From: Paractinoplanes ovalisporus
GTDB lineage: Bacteria; Actinomycetota; Actinomycetes; Mycobacteriales; Micromonosporaceae
Direction of reading: 5' to 3'
Length of the DNA stretch: 64,000 bases
NCBI RefSeq assembly: GCF_016834655.1
Contig: NZ_JAENHP010000019.1
Coordinates: 124,001-188,000, forward strand
The notes under the pieces were generated by a model. That model was not told the origin of the DNA. It made no database searches and worked only from the letters and a program-made list of their open reading frames with translations. How positions within the stretch are numbered: the stretch's first letter is position 1; every line of letters begins with the position of its first letter. Positions 50,850-59,713 of this stretch are shown in pieces. Position numbers and translations under genes: made by a program.

Positions 50850-52478
50850 ATGCGAGTGCTGGGAATCAATGCGGTCTTCCACGATCCGGCCGCCGCGCTG
50901 GTCGTCGACGGCCGGGTGGTGGCCGCGGCCGAGGAGGAGCGGTTCAGCCGCCGGAAGCACGGCAAGCGGCCGGTGCCGTTCGCCGCCTGGGAACTGCCCG
51001 AGCTGGCCGCGACCTGGTGTCTGGAGGAGGCCGGTCTGCGGCCGGATGACCTCGACGCCGTCGCCTACTCCTTCGACCCGGGGCTGTCGCGTGACGCCGC
51101 GAGCCTCGGTCTGAACGACCCGTGGGACCACCTGCGGGTCGACTACGCCCGGCGGGCGCCGCAGTTCCTGGCCGCAGCGCTGCCGGGCCTCGACCCCGAG
51201 CAGGTCCGTTTCGTGCCGCACCACGTCGCGCACGCGGCCTCGGCCGGCCTGTCGGTGCCCGAGGACAGCGCGACCCTGGTGCTCGACGGGCGGGGCGAGG
51301 TCGCCAGCCACCTCGCCGGCGCCTTCCGGGGTGGCGAGCTCGAGGTGTTCCGGAGCCAGGAACTACCGCACTCGCTGGGGCTGCTCTACGAGGACCTGAC
51401 CCGCCACCTGGGGTTCATGCACTCCAGCGACGAATACAAGGTGATGGCGCTGGCCTCGTACGGGCGTCCGCGGTTCCTGAATCTGTTCCGCGAGCTCGTC
51501 CGGGCCACCGACGACGGCGGCTTCACGGTCGAGCGGATCGACTGGGACGCACTCGCCAAGGCCCGCGCCGCCGACGGCGAGATGACCGAGGCCCACGCCG
51601 ACCTCGCCTCCAGCGTGCAGACCCGGCTCGAGGAGGTGCTGCTCGACCTGGTCCGGTGGACGTACGAGGCCTCGGGCGGTCTGACGACGCTGACCATGGC
51701 CGGAGGCACGGCGCTGAACTGCGTGGCCAACGGCCGGATCGCCGCCGAGGGGCCGTTCGAGCGGGTCTGGGTGCAGCCCGCCGCCGGGGACTCCGGCACG
51801 GCACTGGGCGCGGCTCTGGCCGTACCGGGAAAGAATGTGCCGTTCGGGAGCGCCGCCCTCGGTCGTGGGTGGACCGACGAGGAGCTCGAGGCCGAGCTGC
51901 GGCGCGCCGACCTGCCGTTCACCCGGCCCGCGTCGATCGCCGCCGAGGCCGCCCGGGTGCTCGCCGGCAACGGCATCGTCGCCTGGTATCAGGGCCGCAG
52001 CGAGTACGGCCCGCGCGCGCTCGGCCACCGCTCGCTGCTCGCCCACCCCGGCGACCCGGACACCCAGACACGCATGAACAACGTGAAGGGCCGCGAGCAG
52101 TTCCGCCCGATCGCTCCCATGGTGCGGGCCGAGCGGTTCGGCGACATCTTCGAGGGCGTCTACCCGAGCCCGTACATGCTCTTCGTGCACCGGGTGAAGC
52201 CGGAGTGGAAGGACCGCATCCCGGCCGTCACCCACGTCGACGGCACCGCCCGCGTGCAGACCGTCCACACCGGCACTGAGCCCCTGGTGGCCGAGATGCT
52301 GGCCGAGTTCGAACGGCTCAGCGGCCTGCCGGTGGTCGTCAACACGTCGCTCAACACGGCCGGTCGCCCGATGGTGGACACGCCGCGGGAGGCGATGGAG
52401 CTGTTCGGGTCGGCGCCGGTCGACCTGCTCGCGATCGGCCCGTTCGCGGTGCACCGGGCGAAGGCGTTCACCGCGTGA
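50850..52478 (+). CDS. NodU/CmcH-family carbamoyltransferase
   Basis: A 542-residue protein. The N-terminal ASKHA-type domain (M-R-V-L-G-I-N-A-V-F-H-D-P-A-A, A-A-E-E-E-R-F-S-R-R-K-H, V-P-H-H-V-A-H-A-A-S) and the C-terminal domain (Y-G-P-R-A-L-G-H-R-S-L-L, R-E-Q-F-R-P-I-A-P-M, P-V-V-V-N-T-S-L-N) are complete. It transfers a carbamoyl group from carbamoyl phosphate, through an adenylate, to a hydroxyl of a sugar or natural product. The start is 50850; an upstream ATG at 50805 would add a non-family stretch. It is the first gene of a ten-gene overlapping operon. The 128-bp upstream region has an AT-rich patch (CAATTTTATTTGTAAG) suited to a promoter. Confidence 0.93.
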   Translation: MRVLGINAVFHDPAAALVVDGRVVAAAEEERFSRRKHGKRPVPFAAWELPELAATWCLEEAGLRPDDLDAVAYSFDPGLSRDAASLGLNDPWDHLRVDYARRAPQFLAAALPGLDPEQVRFVPHHVAHAASAGLSVPEDSATLVLDGRGEVASHLAGAFRGGELEVFRSQELPHSLGLLYEDLTRHLGFMHSSDEYKVMALASYGRPRFLNLFRELVRATDDGGFTVERIDWDALAKARAADGEMTEAHADLASSVQTRLEEVLLDLVRWTYEASGGLTTLTMAGGTALNCVANGRIAAEGPFERVWVQPAAGDSGTALGAALAVPGKNVPFGSAALGRGWTDEELEAELRRADLPFTRPASIAAEAARVLAGNGIVAWYQGRSEYGPRALGHRSLLAHPGDPDTQTRMNNVKGREQFRPIAPMVRAERFGDIFEGVYPSPYMLFVHRVKPEWKDRIPAVTHVDGTARVQTVHTGTEPLVAEMLAEFERLSGLPVVVNTSLNTAGRPMVDTPREAMELFGSAPVDLLAIGPFAVHRAKAFTA

Positions 52479-53410
52479 GCATCACCGTCGTCGTGCCCAC
52501 GCTCGGCCGGCTGAGCCTGCTCGACCTGCTGGCCCGCGTGCCGGCCGGGCCCGGGCTCGAGGTGCTGGTCGTGGACGACCGCCCCGACCAGGCCCGCCCA
52601 CTCCCGGTCCCCGACGGCGTCCGGGTGATCGCCGGTCGCGCCCACGGGCCGGCCGCCGCGCGTAACGACGGCTGGCGGGTCGCCGGCAACGAGTGGGTCG
52701 CGTTCCTCGACGACGACGTCGTGCCCGACCGCGATTGGGCTGGTCAACTCGCCGCGGACCTGGCCGGGGCCGGGGACGACGTCGGCGGCGTCCAGGGTGT
52801 GGTGCGGGTGCCGCGGCCCGAGGGCCGCCGCCCGACCGACTGGGAGCGGGTCACGGCCGGTCTCGCCGAGGGCGCGTGGATCACGGCCGACATGGCATAC
52901 CGGCGCGCCGCGCTGGAACGGTGCGGAGGCTTCGACGAGCGTCTGCCGAGGGCCTTCCGCGAGGATGCGGAGCTGGCTTTCCGCGTACGCAAGCAGGGGT
53001 GGAAGCTGACCCACGGCCGACGCCGGATCACCCACCCGGTGCGCCCCGAGAGCCCCTGGGTCAGTGTGCGCACCCAGCGTGGCAACGCGGACGACGCCCT
53101 GCTGCGCCGTCTCTACGGCCGGCGCTGGCGGGAACTGCTCGACATCCCGCCCGGCCGCCGGCCCCGGCACGTGGCCGTCACGGCGGCCGGCCTGACCGCT
53201 CTGGCGCTCGCCGCTTGCCGCCGGCCCGTCCCGGCTGCCGCCGCCGGGCTGGTCTGGGCGGCCGGGACCGCGGAGTTCGCCGCCGCCCGCATCGGGCCCG
53301 GCCCGCGCGACGCCCGCGAGGTCGCCACCATGCTGGCGACCAGCGCCGTCATCCCGCCCGTGGCCACCTGGCACTGGCTGCGCGGCTGGTGGAAGTGGCG
53401 TACGGCATGA
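52475..53410 (+). CDS. GT2-family glycosyltransferase with C-terminal membrane segments
   Basis: The 311-residue GT-A fold protein has M-S-I-T-V-V-V-P-T-L-G-R-L, V-V-D-D-R-P-D and F-L-D-D-D-V-V-P as the metal-binding motif, then F-R-E-D-A-E-L-A-F-R for acceptor binding. The last 100 residues contain two or three hydrophobic helices, so it sits at the membrane. Overlaps the carbamoyltransferase stop by 4 nt (GTGA), second in the operon. Confidence 0.9.
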   Translation: MSITVVVPTLGRLSLLDLLARVPAGPGLEVLVVDDRPDQARPLPVPDGVRVIAGRAHGPAAARNDGWRVAGNEWVAFLDDDVVPDRDWAGQLAADLAGAGDDVGGVQGVVRVPRPEGRRPTDWERVTAGLAEGAWITADMAYRRAALERCGGFDERLPRAFREDAELAFRVRKQGWKLTHGRRRITHPVRPESPWVSVRTQRGNADDALLRRLYGRRWRELLDIPPGRRPRHVAVTAAGLTALALAACRRPVPAAAAGLVWAAGTAEFAAARIGPGPRDAREVATMLATSAVIPPVATWHWLRGWWKWRTA

Positions 53411-54972
53411 GCAGGCTCTTCGACGCCGTCCTGTTCGACCGGGACGGCACCCTGATCGTGGACGTGCCCTACAACGGGGACCCGGCGAAGGTCGAGCCCA
53501 TGCCCGGCGCCCGCGAGGCCCTGGACCGGCTGCGCGCCGCCGGGCTGCGCGTGGGCGTGGTCACCAACCAGTCCGGCCTGGCCCGCGGCCGTTTTGATGC
53601 GGCCCAGCTGCAGGCCGTCCACCGCCGGGTCGGCGAGCTGCTGGGCCCGTTCGACACGTGGCAGTTCTGCCCGCACGACGACACCGCCGGCTGCCGTTGC
53701 CGCAAGCCCGCCCCCGGCCTGGTCGAGGCCGCGGCCGAGGCCCTGGGAACCACCCCCGCCCGGTGTGTGATGGTCGGCGACATCGGCCGTGACGTCGAGG
53801 CCGCCCAGGCCGCCGGCGCCGCCGCGATCCTCGTTCCCACCCCGGTGACGCTGCCCGGCGAGGTCGCCGCCGCGCCGGTGGTGGCGGGCACGCTGACCGA
53901 AGCGGCCGACCTGATCCTGCGGCGGGTGCGCCTGCAGCAGGCGCCGGTCCGGGCCAGGGGCGGGACCGTGCTGGTGGTCCGGTCCGACTCGGCCGGGGAC
54001 GTGCTGGTCACCGGGCCCGCCGTCCGGGCCGTCGCGGCCGGCGCCGACCGGGTCGTCCTGCTGTGCGGGCCGCGCGGCCGGTCCGCCGCCGAGCTGCTGC
54101 CGGGCGTCGACGAGATCGTCGAATGGCGGCTGCCCTGGATCGACCCGCAACCCGGCCCGGTCGACCCGCCGGACATCGCCGCGCTCACCGAGCGGCTGCG
54201 CGGCACCGGCGCCGGCGAGGCGGTCGTCTTCACCTCGTTCCACCAGTCGGCGCTGCCGCTCGCGCTGCTGATGCGGATGGCCGGGATCGGCCGGATCACC
54301 GCGATCAGCGAGGACTACCCGGGCTCGTTGCTCGACGTCCGGCACCGTGTGCCGGACGACCTGCCCGAACCCGAACGGGCCCGCAGCGTCGCCGCGGCCG
54401 CGGGGTTCGCCCTGCCCGCGGGCGACGACGGGCGGCTGCGCGTCACCGGCGCGGTCCACGCCGGGCCCGGTCGCTACGTCGTCGTCCACCCGGGGGCCAG
54501 CTGCGAGGCCCGGGCCTGTCCGCCCGGCACGATGCGCGCGATCGTCGCCGCGCTCACCGCCGCCGGCCACCGCGTGCTGGTCACCGCCGGTCCCGGCGAG
54601 CACCACCTGGCCGCGTACGTGGCCGGGAACTCGGGCGAGACGGCCGGGCGCACCTCCATGGCCGAGCTCACCGGAATTCTGGCCGGCGCGACGGCGGTGG
54701 TCGTCGCCAACACCGGGCCGGCCCACCTTGCCGCCGCCGTCGGCACCCCTGTCGTCAGCCTCTACGCCCCGACCGTCCCGTACGGCCGGTGGGGCCCCTA
54801 CCGCGTCCCCACCGTGCGCCTCGGCGATGCCGCCGCGCCCTGCCGGGACACCCGGGCCACGACCTGTCCGGTCGACGGCCACCCCTGCCTGTCCACCGTC
54901 GAGCCGGCCGCGGTGGTCACCGCCGTCGCCCGGCTCGCCACCCCCGCCGAGACAACCGAGGCCGCCGCGTGA
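53407..54972 (+). CDS. gmhB: GmhB-type heptose bisphosphatase fused to GT9 heptosyltransferase
   Basis: A 521-residue protein. Residues 1-180 are a HAD phosphatase of GmhB type: D-R-D-G-T-L, V-V-T-N-Q-S-G-L-A-R-G, the zinc loop C-P-H-x5-C-R-C-R-K-P and V-G-D-I-G-R-D-V. Residues 190-521 form a GT9 (ADP-heptose:LPS heptosyltransferase) domain with V-V-R-S-D-S-A-G-D-V-L, V-V-H-P-G-A-S and V-V-A-N-T-G-P-A-H-L-A. GmhB removes the 7-phosphate from heptose bisphosphate; GT9 adds heptose to an acceptor. The two activities on one chain are a strong sign of a heptose glycan. The start ATG 53407 overlaps the previous stop by 4 nt. Confidence 0.93.
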   Translation: MSRLFDAVLFDRDGTLIVDVPYNGDPAKVEPMPGAREALDRLRAAGLRVGVVTNQSGLARGRFDAAQLQAVHRRVGELLGPFDTWQFCPHDDTAGCRCRKPAPGLVEAAAEALGTTPARCVMVGDIGRDVEAAQAAGAAAILVPTPVTLPGEVAAAPVVAGTLTEAADLILRRVRLQQAPVRARGGTVLVVRSDSAGDVLVTGPAVRAVAAGADRVVLLCGPRGRSAAELLPGVDEIVEWRLPWIDPQPGPVDPPDIAALTERLRGTGAGEAVVFTSFHQSALPLALLMRMAGIGRITAISEDYPGSLLDVRHRVPDDLPEPERARSVAAAAGFALPAGDDGRLRVTGAVHAGPGRYVVVHPGASCEARACPPGTMRAIVAALTAAGHRVLVTAGPGEHHLAAYVAGNSGETAGRTSMAELTGILAGATAVVVANTGPAHLAAAVGTPVVSLYAPTVPYGRWGPYRVPTVRLGDAAAPCRDTRATTCPVDGHPCLSTVEPAAVVTAVARLATPAETTEAAA

Positions 54973-55889
54973 ACATCCTGCTCTGGCACGTGCACGGTTC
55001 CTGGACGACGTCGTTCGTTCAGGGCAAGCACCGCTACCTGATTCCCGTCAACGACGCCCGCGACGAATGGGGCCGCGGCCGGGCCCGCACCTTCGACTGG
55101 CCCGCCTCCGCCGAGGAGCTGCCGCTGGACCGGATCGTCGACGCCGACGTGGCGATCGTCCAGCGGCCCGAAGAACTCGACCTGGTGCCCCGCGGCGTGC
55201 CCGTGATCTATGTGGAGCACAACACGCCCAAGGGCGACGTGCCCGACAGCCGCCACCCGATGGCCGGCCGCGACGACCTCGTGATCGCCCACGTCACCGA
55301 CTTCAACGAGCTGATGTGGGACAACGGCGGCACCCGGACCACGGTGATCGAGCACGGCATCGTCGAGCCCCGGGCGCGCTGGACGGGCGAGCTGAGCCGC
55401 CTGGCGGTGGTGACCAACGAGCCCGTACGGCGTCAGCGCGTCACCGGCACCGACCTGTTCCCGCGGTTCGCCGGCGTGGCGCCCCTGGACGTCTTCGGGA
55501 TGGGTGTGCGGGGCCTGGACGGTGTCACCGCCCACGACGACCCGCCCCAGCACGAGATGCACACCCAGGTCGCGCGTCGCCGCGCCTACCTGCACCTGTG
55601 CCGCTGGACCTCGCTCGGGCTGAGCCTGATCGAGGCCATGCAGATGGGCATGCCGGTCATCGGCCTGGCCACCACCGAGGCGGTCGTGGCCGTGCCGCCG
55701 GACGCCGGGGTGCTCGACACCCGCGTCAGCACTCTCGTCGAGGCCGCGCACTGGTTGCTCGAGGACGACGCCGCGGCCCGCAGCCTCGGCGCCCGGGCCC
55801 GCCAGGTCGCCCTCGCCCGCTACGGGCTGGACCGGTTCCTCGCGGACTGGGACCGCCTGCTCGAGGAGGAAACATGCGCATCGCGATGA
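54969..55889 (+). CDS. GT4-like glycosyltransferase
   Basis: The 306-residue protein starts M-N-I-L-L-W-H-V-H-G-S-W. It has a GT-B shape with Y-V-E-H-N-T-P-K-G and the C-terminal GT4 motif S-L-G-L-S-L-I-E-A-M-Q-M-G-M-P-V-I. It is shorter than typical GT4 enzymes (350-400), with a compact N-terminal half. The nucleotide sugar is unknown. Start GTG 54969 overlaps the stop before (GTGA); its end overlaps the next gene by 16 nt. Confidence 0.85.
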   Translation: MNILLWHVHGSWTTSFVQGKHRYLIPVNDARDEWGRGRARTFDWPASAEELPLDRIVDADVAIVQRPEELDLVPRGVPVIYVEHNTPKGDVPDSRHPMAGRDDLVIAHVTDFNELMWDNGGTRTTVIEHGIVEPRARWTGELSRLAVVTNEPVRRQRVTGTDLFPRFAGVAPLDVFGMGVRGLDGVTAHDDPPQHEMHTQVARRRAYLHLCRWTSLGLSLIEAMQMGMPVIGLATTEAVVAVPPDAGVLDTRVSTLVEAAHWLLEDDAAARSLGARARQVALARYGLDRFLADWDRLLEEETCASR

Positions 55890-57079
55890 TCTCGGAACAC
55901 GCCAGCCCGCTGGCCGCCCTCGGCGGCGTCGACGCGGGCGGGCAGAACACCCACGTGGCCGAGCTGGCCGGGGCGCTGGCGGCGGCCGGGCACCAGGTCC
56001 GCGTGTACACGCGCCGGGACAGCCCCGACCAGCCGGACGTGACACCGACCGGGTTCGGCGACGTCGTGCACGTGCCCGCCGGGCCGGCGTCCGCCCTGCC
56101 CAAGGATGAGCTGCTGCCGTACATGGGTGCTTTCGCGGACCGGCTGGCCGAGGACTGGCGTACGGAATGGAAGCCGGACGTCGCCCACGCCCACTTCTGG
56201 ATGAGCGGGCTGGCCGCGGTCACGGCCGGACGCCGCTGCGACGTGCCGGTCGTGCAGACCTATCACGCGCTCGGCTCGGTCAAACGCCGTCACCAGGGGC
56301 GGGCCGACACCAGCCCGCCGCACCGCGTCGCCTACGAGCGGGAGCTGGGCCGGACCGTCGACCGGGTGATCGTGCAATGCCACGACGAGATCCGCGAGCT
56401 GACCCGGCTCGGCATCCCCCGCACGCGGATGACCCTGGTCCCCTCGGGGGTCAACGTCGAACGGTTCCGGCCGGACGGTCCGGCCGTGCCGCGCGACCCG
56501 GACCGGACCCGCATCCTGACCGTCGCGCGGCTGGTCGAGCGCAAGGGCGTCGAGGACCTGATCCGGGCCCTGCCCGCGGTCCGCAACGCCGAACTGGTGG
56601 TGGTCGGCGGCCCGCCCGACGGCGACCTCGACGGCGACCCGTACGCCCGTAAGCTGCGCCGCCTGGCCGAGGCGAGCCGTGTGGCCGACCGGGTGGTGCT
56701 CGCCGGCGCCGTGCCGGCGCACGAGATGCCGCAGTGGTACCGCTCGGCCGACCTGCTCGCCGCCACACCCTGGTACGAGCCGTTCGGCCTGACCGTGCTG
56801 GAAGCGATGGCCTGCGGTGTCCCGGTCGTCGCGACCGGCGTCGGCGGTCTGGCCGACACCGTGGTCGACGGCGTGACCGGCGACCTCGTGCCCCCGCGCG
56901 ATCCGGCCCGCCTCAGCACGGCCCTGCGCAAGCTGGCCGGCGACGACATGCGCCGGCTCGGCTATGCGGCCGCCGCCGCCGACCGGATCGAGTTCACCTA
57001 TGCCTGGCCCCGCATCGCCGAGCGGCTGGCCGACGTCTATGCGGGAGTCGCCGCCAACACCCCGGAGGTCGTCGCCTGA
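55874..57079 (+). CDS. GT4-family glycosyltransferase
   Basis: The 401-residue GT-B protein has the glycine-rich opening G-G-V-D-A-G-G-Q-N-T-H-V, typical of the sucrose-phosphate-synthase/MshA branch, followed by V-P-S-G-V-N-V-E-R-F, V-A-R-L-V-E-R-K-G, and the retaining motif E-P-F-G-L-T-V-L-E-A-M-A-C-G-V-P-V. It should transfer a sugar with retention. GAGGAGGAAAC precedes the ATG inside the end of the previous gene. It is followed by gmhA with a 1-nt overlap. Confidence 0.92.
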   Translation: MRIAMISEHASPLAALGGVDAGGQNTHVAELAGALAAAGHQVRVYTRRDSPDQPDVTPTGFGDVVHVPAGPASALPKDELLPYMGAFADRLAEDWRTEWKPDVAHAHFWMSGLAAVTAGRRCDVPVVQTYHALGSVKRRHQGRADTSPPHRVAYERELGRTVDRVIVQCHDEIRELTRLGIPRTRMTLVPSGVNVERFRPDGPAVPRDPDRTRILTVARLVERKGVEDLIRALPAVRNAELVVVGGPPDGDLDGDPYARKLRRLAEASRVADRVVLAGAVPAHEMPQWYRSADLLAATPWYEPFGLTVLEAMACGVPVVATGVGGLADTVVDGVTGDLVPPRDPARLSTALRKLAGDDMRRLGYAAAAADRIEFTYAWPRIAERLADVYAGVAANTPEVVA

Positions 57080-57687
57080 TGGCCGCACTGACCGATGCCC
57101 ATCTGACCGCGCTGGCCGCGGCGATCATCCCGTTCCGCGCCGAGGCCGAACGGCTCAGCCGCTGGGGCGCCGGCCTCGCCTGGCACCTCGGCCAGGGCGG
57201 GCGTCTGCTGGTGGCCGGCAACGGTGGCAGCGCGGCCGAGGCCCAGCACCTCGCGGCCGAGCTCGTCGGGCGGCTCCGCGACGAACGCAGGCCCCTGTCG
57301 GCGATCGCGCTCACCCCGGACTCGTCGACCGTCACCGCGATCGGCAACGACTACGGCTTCGACGAGGTCTTCGCCCGGCAGGTCCGCGCGCACGGCCGCC
57401 CCGGCGACGTGCTGATCGCGCTGTCGACCAGTGGCCGCAGCCCCAACCTGCTGGCCGCCGTGCGGGCCGCCAAGGAGTGCGGCCTGCGCACCTGGGCCAT
57501 GACCGGGCCCGACGGCCCGCTGGCCGACGCCTGCGACGAGGCGCTGCGCTGCCCGTCGCCGGAGAGCCAGGTCGTGCAGGAGCTCCATCTGGTGGCGGTC
57601 CACCTGATGTGCGAATACCTCGACCAGGCGCTGCCGGCGGTGCTCGCCGCCCCTTTCGCGGATCTCAAGGTGGAGGTCGGAGTATGA
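57079..57687 (+). CDS. gmhA: Sedoheptulose-7-phosphate isomerase (GmhA, SIS domain)
   Basis: The 202-residue SIS-fold protein has L-V-A-G-N-G-G-S-A-A-E-A-Q-H-L-A-A-E-L-V-G-R, I-G-N-D-Y-G-F-D-E and L-S-T-S-G-R-S-P-N-L, which match GmhA. It converts sedoheptulose-7-phosphate to D-glycero-D-manno-heptose-7-phosphate, the first step of nucleotide-heptose synthesis. Length is close to the 190-200 of the family. The TGATG junction couples it to the gene before, and it overlaps hldE by 4 nt. Confidence 0.95.
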   Translation: MAALTDAHLTALAAAIIPFRAEAERLSRWGAGLAWHLGQGGRLLVAGNGGSAAEAQHLAAELVGRLRDERRPLSAIALTPDSSTVTAIGNDYGFDEVFARQVRAHGRPGDVLIALSTSGRSPNLLAAVRAAKECGLRTWAMTGPDGPLADACDEALRCPSPESQVVQELHLVAVHLMCEYLDQALPAVLAAPFADLKVEVGV

Positions 57688-59024
57688 GGCTGGTCATCGT
57701 CGGCGACACCCTGCTCGACCGGGACGTCGACGGCAGCGTACGGCGCATCGCCCCGGACGCCCCGGCGCCCGTGCTCGACGAGGAGCGGGTGACCGAACGC
57801 CCGGGCGGAGCGGGCCTGGCCGCCCTGCTCGTCGCGCGGTCGGGGCAGGAGGTCGCGCTGGTCACGGCCCTGGCGGACGACGCCGGGGGCGCTGCCCTGC
57901 GCCGGCTGCTGGCCGAGGCCGGAGTGAAGGTCTACGCGCTGCCGCTGCCCGGGGCGACCCCCGAGAAGGTACGTCTGCGGGCCGGCGGTCAGGTGTTGCT
58001 GCGCCTCGACCGCGGGGGAGAACCACAAGCGCCCGGCGAAGCCCCCGAGGCCGCGCTCGACGTGCTCCGCGATGCCACCGCGATCCTGGTCAGCGACTAC
58101 GGACGAGGTGTGGCTCGGCACCCGGCGGTCCGGCACGCGCTCGGCGCGGCCAAGGCGCCGATCGTCTGGGACCCGCACCCCAACGGGCCGCCGCCGGTGC
58201 CGGGCGCCCGGCTCGTGACCCCCAACCTGGCCGAGGTCGGCCGTCTGACCGGCGACGTGGGCGACGGCACGACCCTGGTCACCGCGCAGCGTGGCGGTCA
58301 CGCCCTGCGGCAGCGGTGGCAGGCCGGGGCGGTGGCGGTCACGTGTGGCGCCGACGGGGCCGTGCTCTGCCACAACGGCCCGACGCCGCTCGTGGTGGCG
58401 GCGCCCTTCGTCTCGGATGGCGACACCTGTGGGGCCGGTGACCGGTTCGCGGCCACGGCGGCGCTCGCGCTGGCCCGTGGGGCGCTGGTCTCCGAGGCCG
58501 TGCAGGAGGCGGTTGCGGCGGCTTCGGCGTACGTGGCCTCTCCCCTCCAGGCGGACTCGCCCCCGGTCGACCGAGGCCGTGACGTGCGCGAGATCGTGGC
58601 CCGGGCGCGCGAGCGCGGCGGCACGGTGGTGGCGACCGGCGGCTGCTTCGACCTGCTGCACGTCGGTCATCTGGCGACCCTGCGCGCCGCCCGCAAACTC
58701 GGCGACTGCCTGATCGTCTGTCTCAACAGCGACGATTCCGTACGCGGTCTGAAGGGCCCCGGACGCCCGATCAACCCGCAGGCCGACCGTAGCCGGCTGC
58801 TCGCCGCCCTGGACTGTGTCGACGCCGTCGTGGTCTTCGACGAGCCGACACCCGAGGCCGTGCTCACCCGGCTGCGCCCCGACGTCTGGGTCAAGGGCGG
58901 CGACTACGACTCCCTGCCCGAGACCGAACTCGTCGAGAGCTGGGGCGGGCAGACCGTGATCGTGCCCTATCTGGACGGGCGTTCAACGACAAGCACCATC
59001 GCCGCGGCTTCTTCCCGGAGGTAG
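57684..59024 (+). CDS. hldE: Bifunctional heptose-7-phosphate kinase / heptose-1-phosphate adenylyltransferase (HldE)
   Basis: A 446-residue protein. Residues 1-300 form a PfkB/RfaE kinase (P-G-G-A-G, D-G-D-T-C-G-A-G-D-R-F). Residues 310-446 form a cytidylyltransferase-fold nucleotidyltransferase (G-G-C-F-D-L-L-H-V-G-H, K-G-G-D-Y). Together with GmhA and the GmhB domain this gives sedoheptulose-7-P to ADP-(or another NDP-)heptose. No HldD epimerase is evident in the cluster, so the heptose may stay D,D. The nucleotide is not decided by sequence alone. It follows gmhA with a 4-nt overlap. Confidence 0.94.
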   Translation: MRLVIVGDTLLDRDVDGSVRRIAPDAPAPVLDEERVTERPGGAGLAALLVARSGQEVALVTALADDAGGAALRRLLAEAGVKVYALPLPGATPEKVRLRAGGQVLLRLDRGGEPQAPGEAPEAALDVLRDATAILVSDYGRGVARHPAVRHALGAAKAPIVWDPHPNGPPPVPGARLVTPNLAEVGRLTGDVGDGTTLVTAQRGGHALRQRWQAGAVAVTCGADGAVLCHNGPTPLVVAAPFVSDGDTCGAGDRFAATAALALARGALVSEAVQEAVAAASAYVASPLQADSPPVDRGRDVREIVARARERGGTVVATGGCFDLLHVGHLATLRAARKLGDCLIVCLNSDDSVRGLKGPGRPINPQADRSRLLAALDCVDAVVVFDEPTPEAVLTRLRPDVWVKGGDYDSLPETELVESWGGQTVIVPYLDGRSTTSTIAAASSRR

Positions 59025-59032
59025 ACACAGAC

Positions 59033-59713
59033 ATGGATGCAGTGATCGTCACCGGCGGTTCGAGCGGGCTCGGCGCGGCCGTGGTCGACGCCGTCATCAA
59101 GGCCGGCGGACGCCCGTACGTCATCGACCGGCAGCAACCCGCGGACGGCGTGCCGTGGATCGAGTGCGACCTGGCCGACACCCGCGCGGCCGAGGAGGCC
59201 ACCCGGCGCGCGATCGCCGAGGCCGGCGGCAGCATCGACGGCGTCGTCACGGCGGCCGGCATGGACGTGCCGGGCGCGCTGGCCGACATCCCGGGGGAGA
59301 CCTGGGACCGGATCGTCACCATCGACCTGCTCGCCACCGCGGCCGTGATCCGGGCCGCGATCCCGGCGCTCAAGGAGTCGCACGGCGGCATCGTCACCGT
59401 CGCGTCCACGCTGGGCATCAAGGCGGTCAGCGACGCCACCGCGTACTGCGCGGCCAAGTTCGGCGTCGTCGGGTTCACCCGGGCGCTCTCGGCCGAGCTG
59501 GCCGGCGAGGTCAATGTGACGCTGGTGATCCCGGGCGGGATGCGGACGAAATTCTTCGACGACCGGGACGCACAGTACAAGCCGGGGCCGGACGCGATCC
59601 TCAACGACCCCGCCCACGTGGCCGGGGCGATCATGTTCGCGCTCGGGCAACCGCGCGGGTGTGCCGTCCGGGAGCTGGTGATCGCGGCCGAGACGGAGAC
59701 GTCGTACCCGTGA
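59033..59713 (+). CDS. Short-chain dehydrogenase/reductase
   Basis: The 226-residue classical SDR has T-G-G-S-S-G-L-G for NAD(P) binding, the catalytic Ser region V-A-S-T-L-G and Y-C-A-A-K as the active-site Tyr-Lys. It may oxidise or reduce a sugar hydroxyl in the heptose pathway. It is not HldD-like, since those are extended SDRs of about 310 residues. GGAGG precedes the ATG, 8 bp after hldE. Confidence 0.9.
   Translation: MDAVIVTGGSSGLGAAVVDAVIKAGGRPYVIDRQQPADGVPWIECDLADTRAAEEATRRAIAEAGGSIDGVVTAAGMDVPGALADIPGETWDRIVTIDLLATAAVIRAAIPALKESHGGIVTVASTLGIKAVSDATAYCAAKFGVVGFTRALSAELAGEVNVTLVIPGGMRTKFFDDRDAQYKPGPDAILNDPAHVAGAIMFALGQPRGCAVRELVIAAETETSYP

Noticed and set aside
52693..53406. Upstream extension of the GmhB-GT9 gene
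   Set aside because: It is a shadow of the GT2 gene; the HAD domain starts at 53407 with the operon-type overlap.
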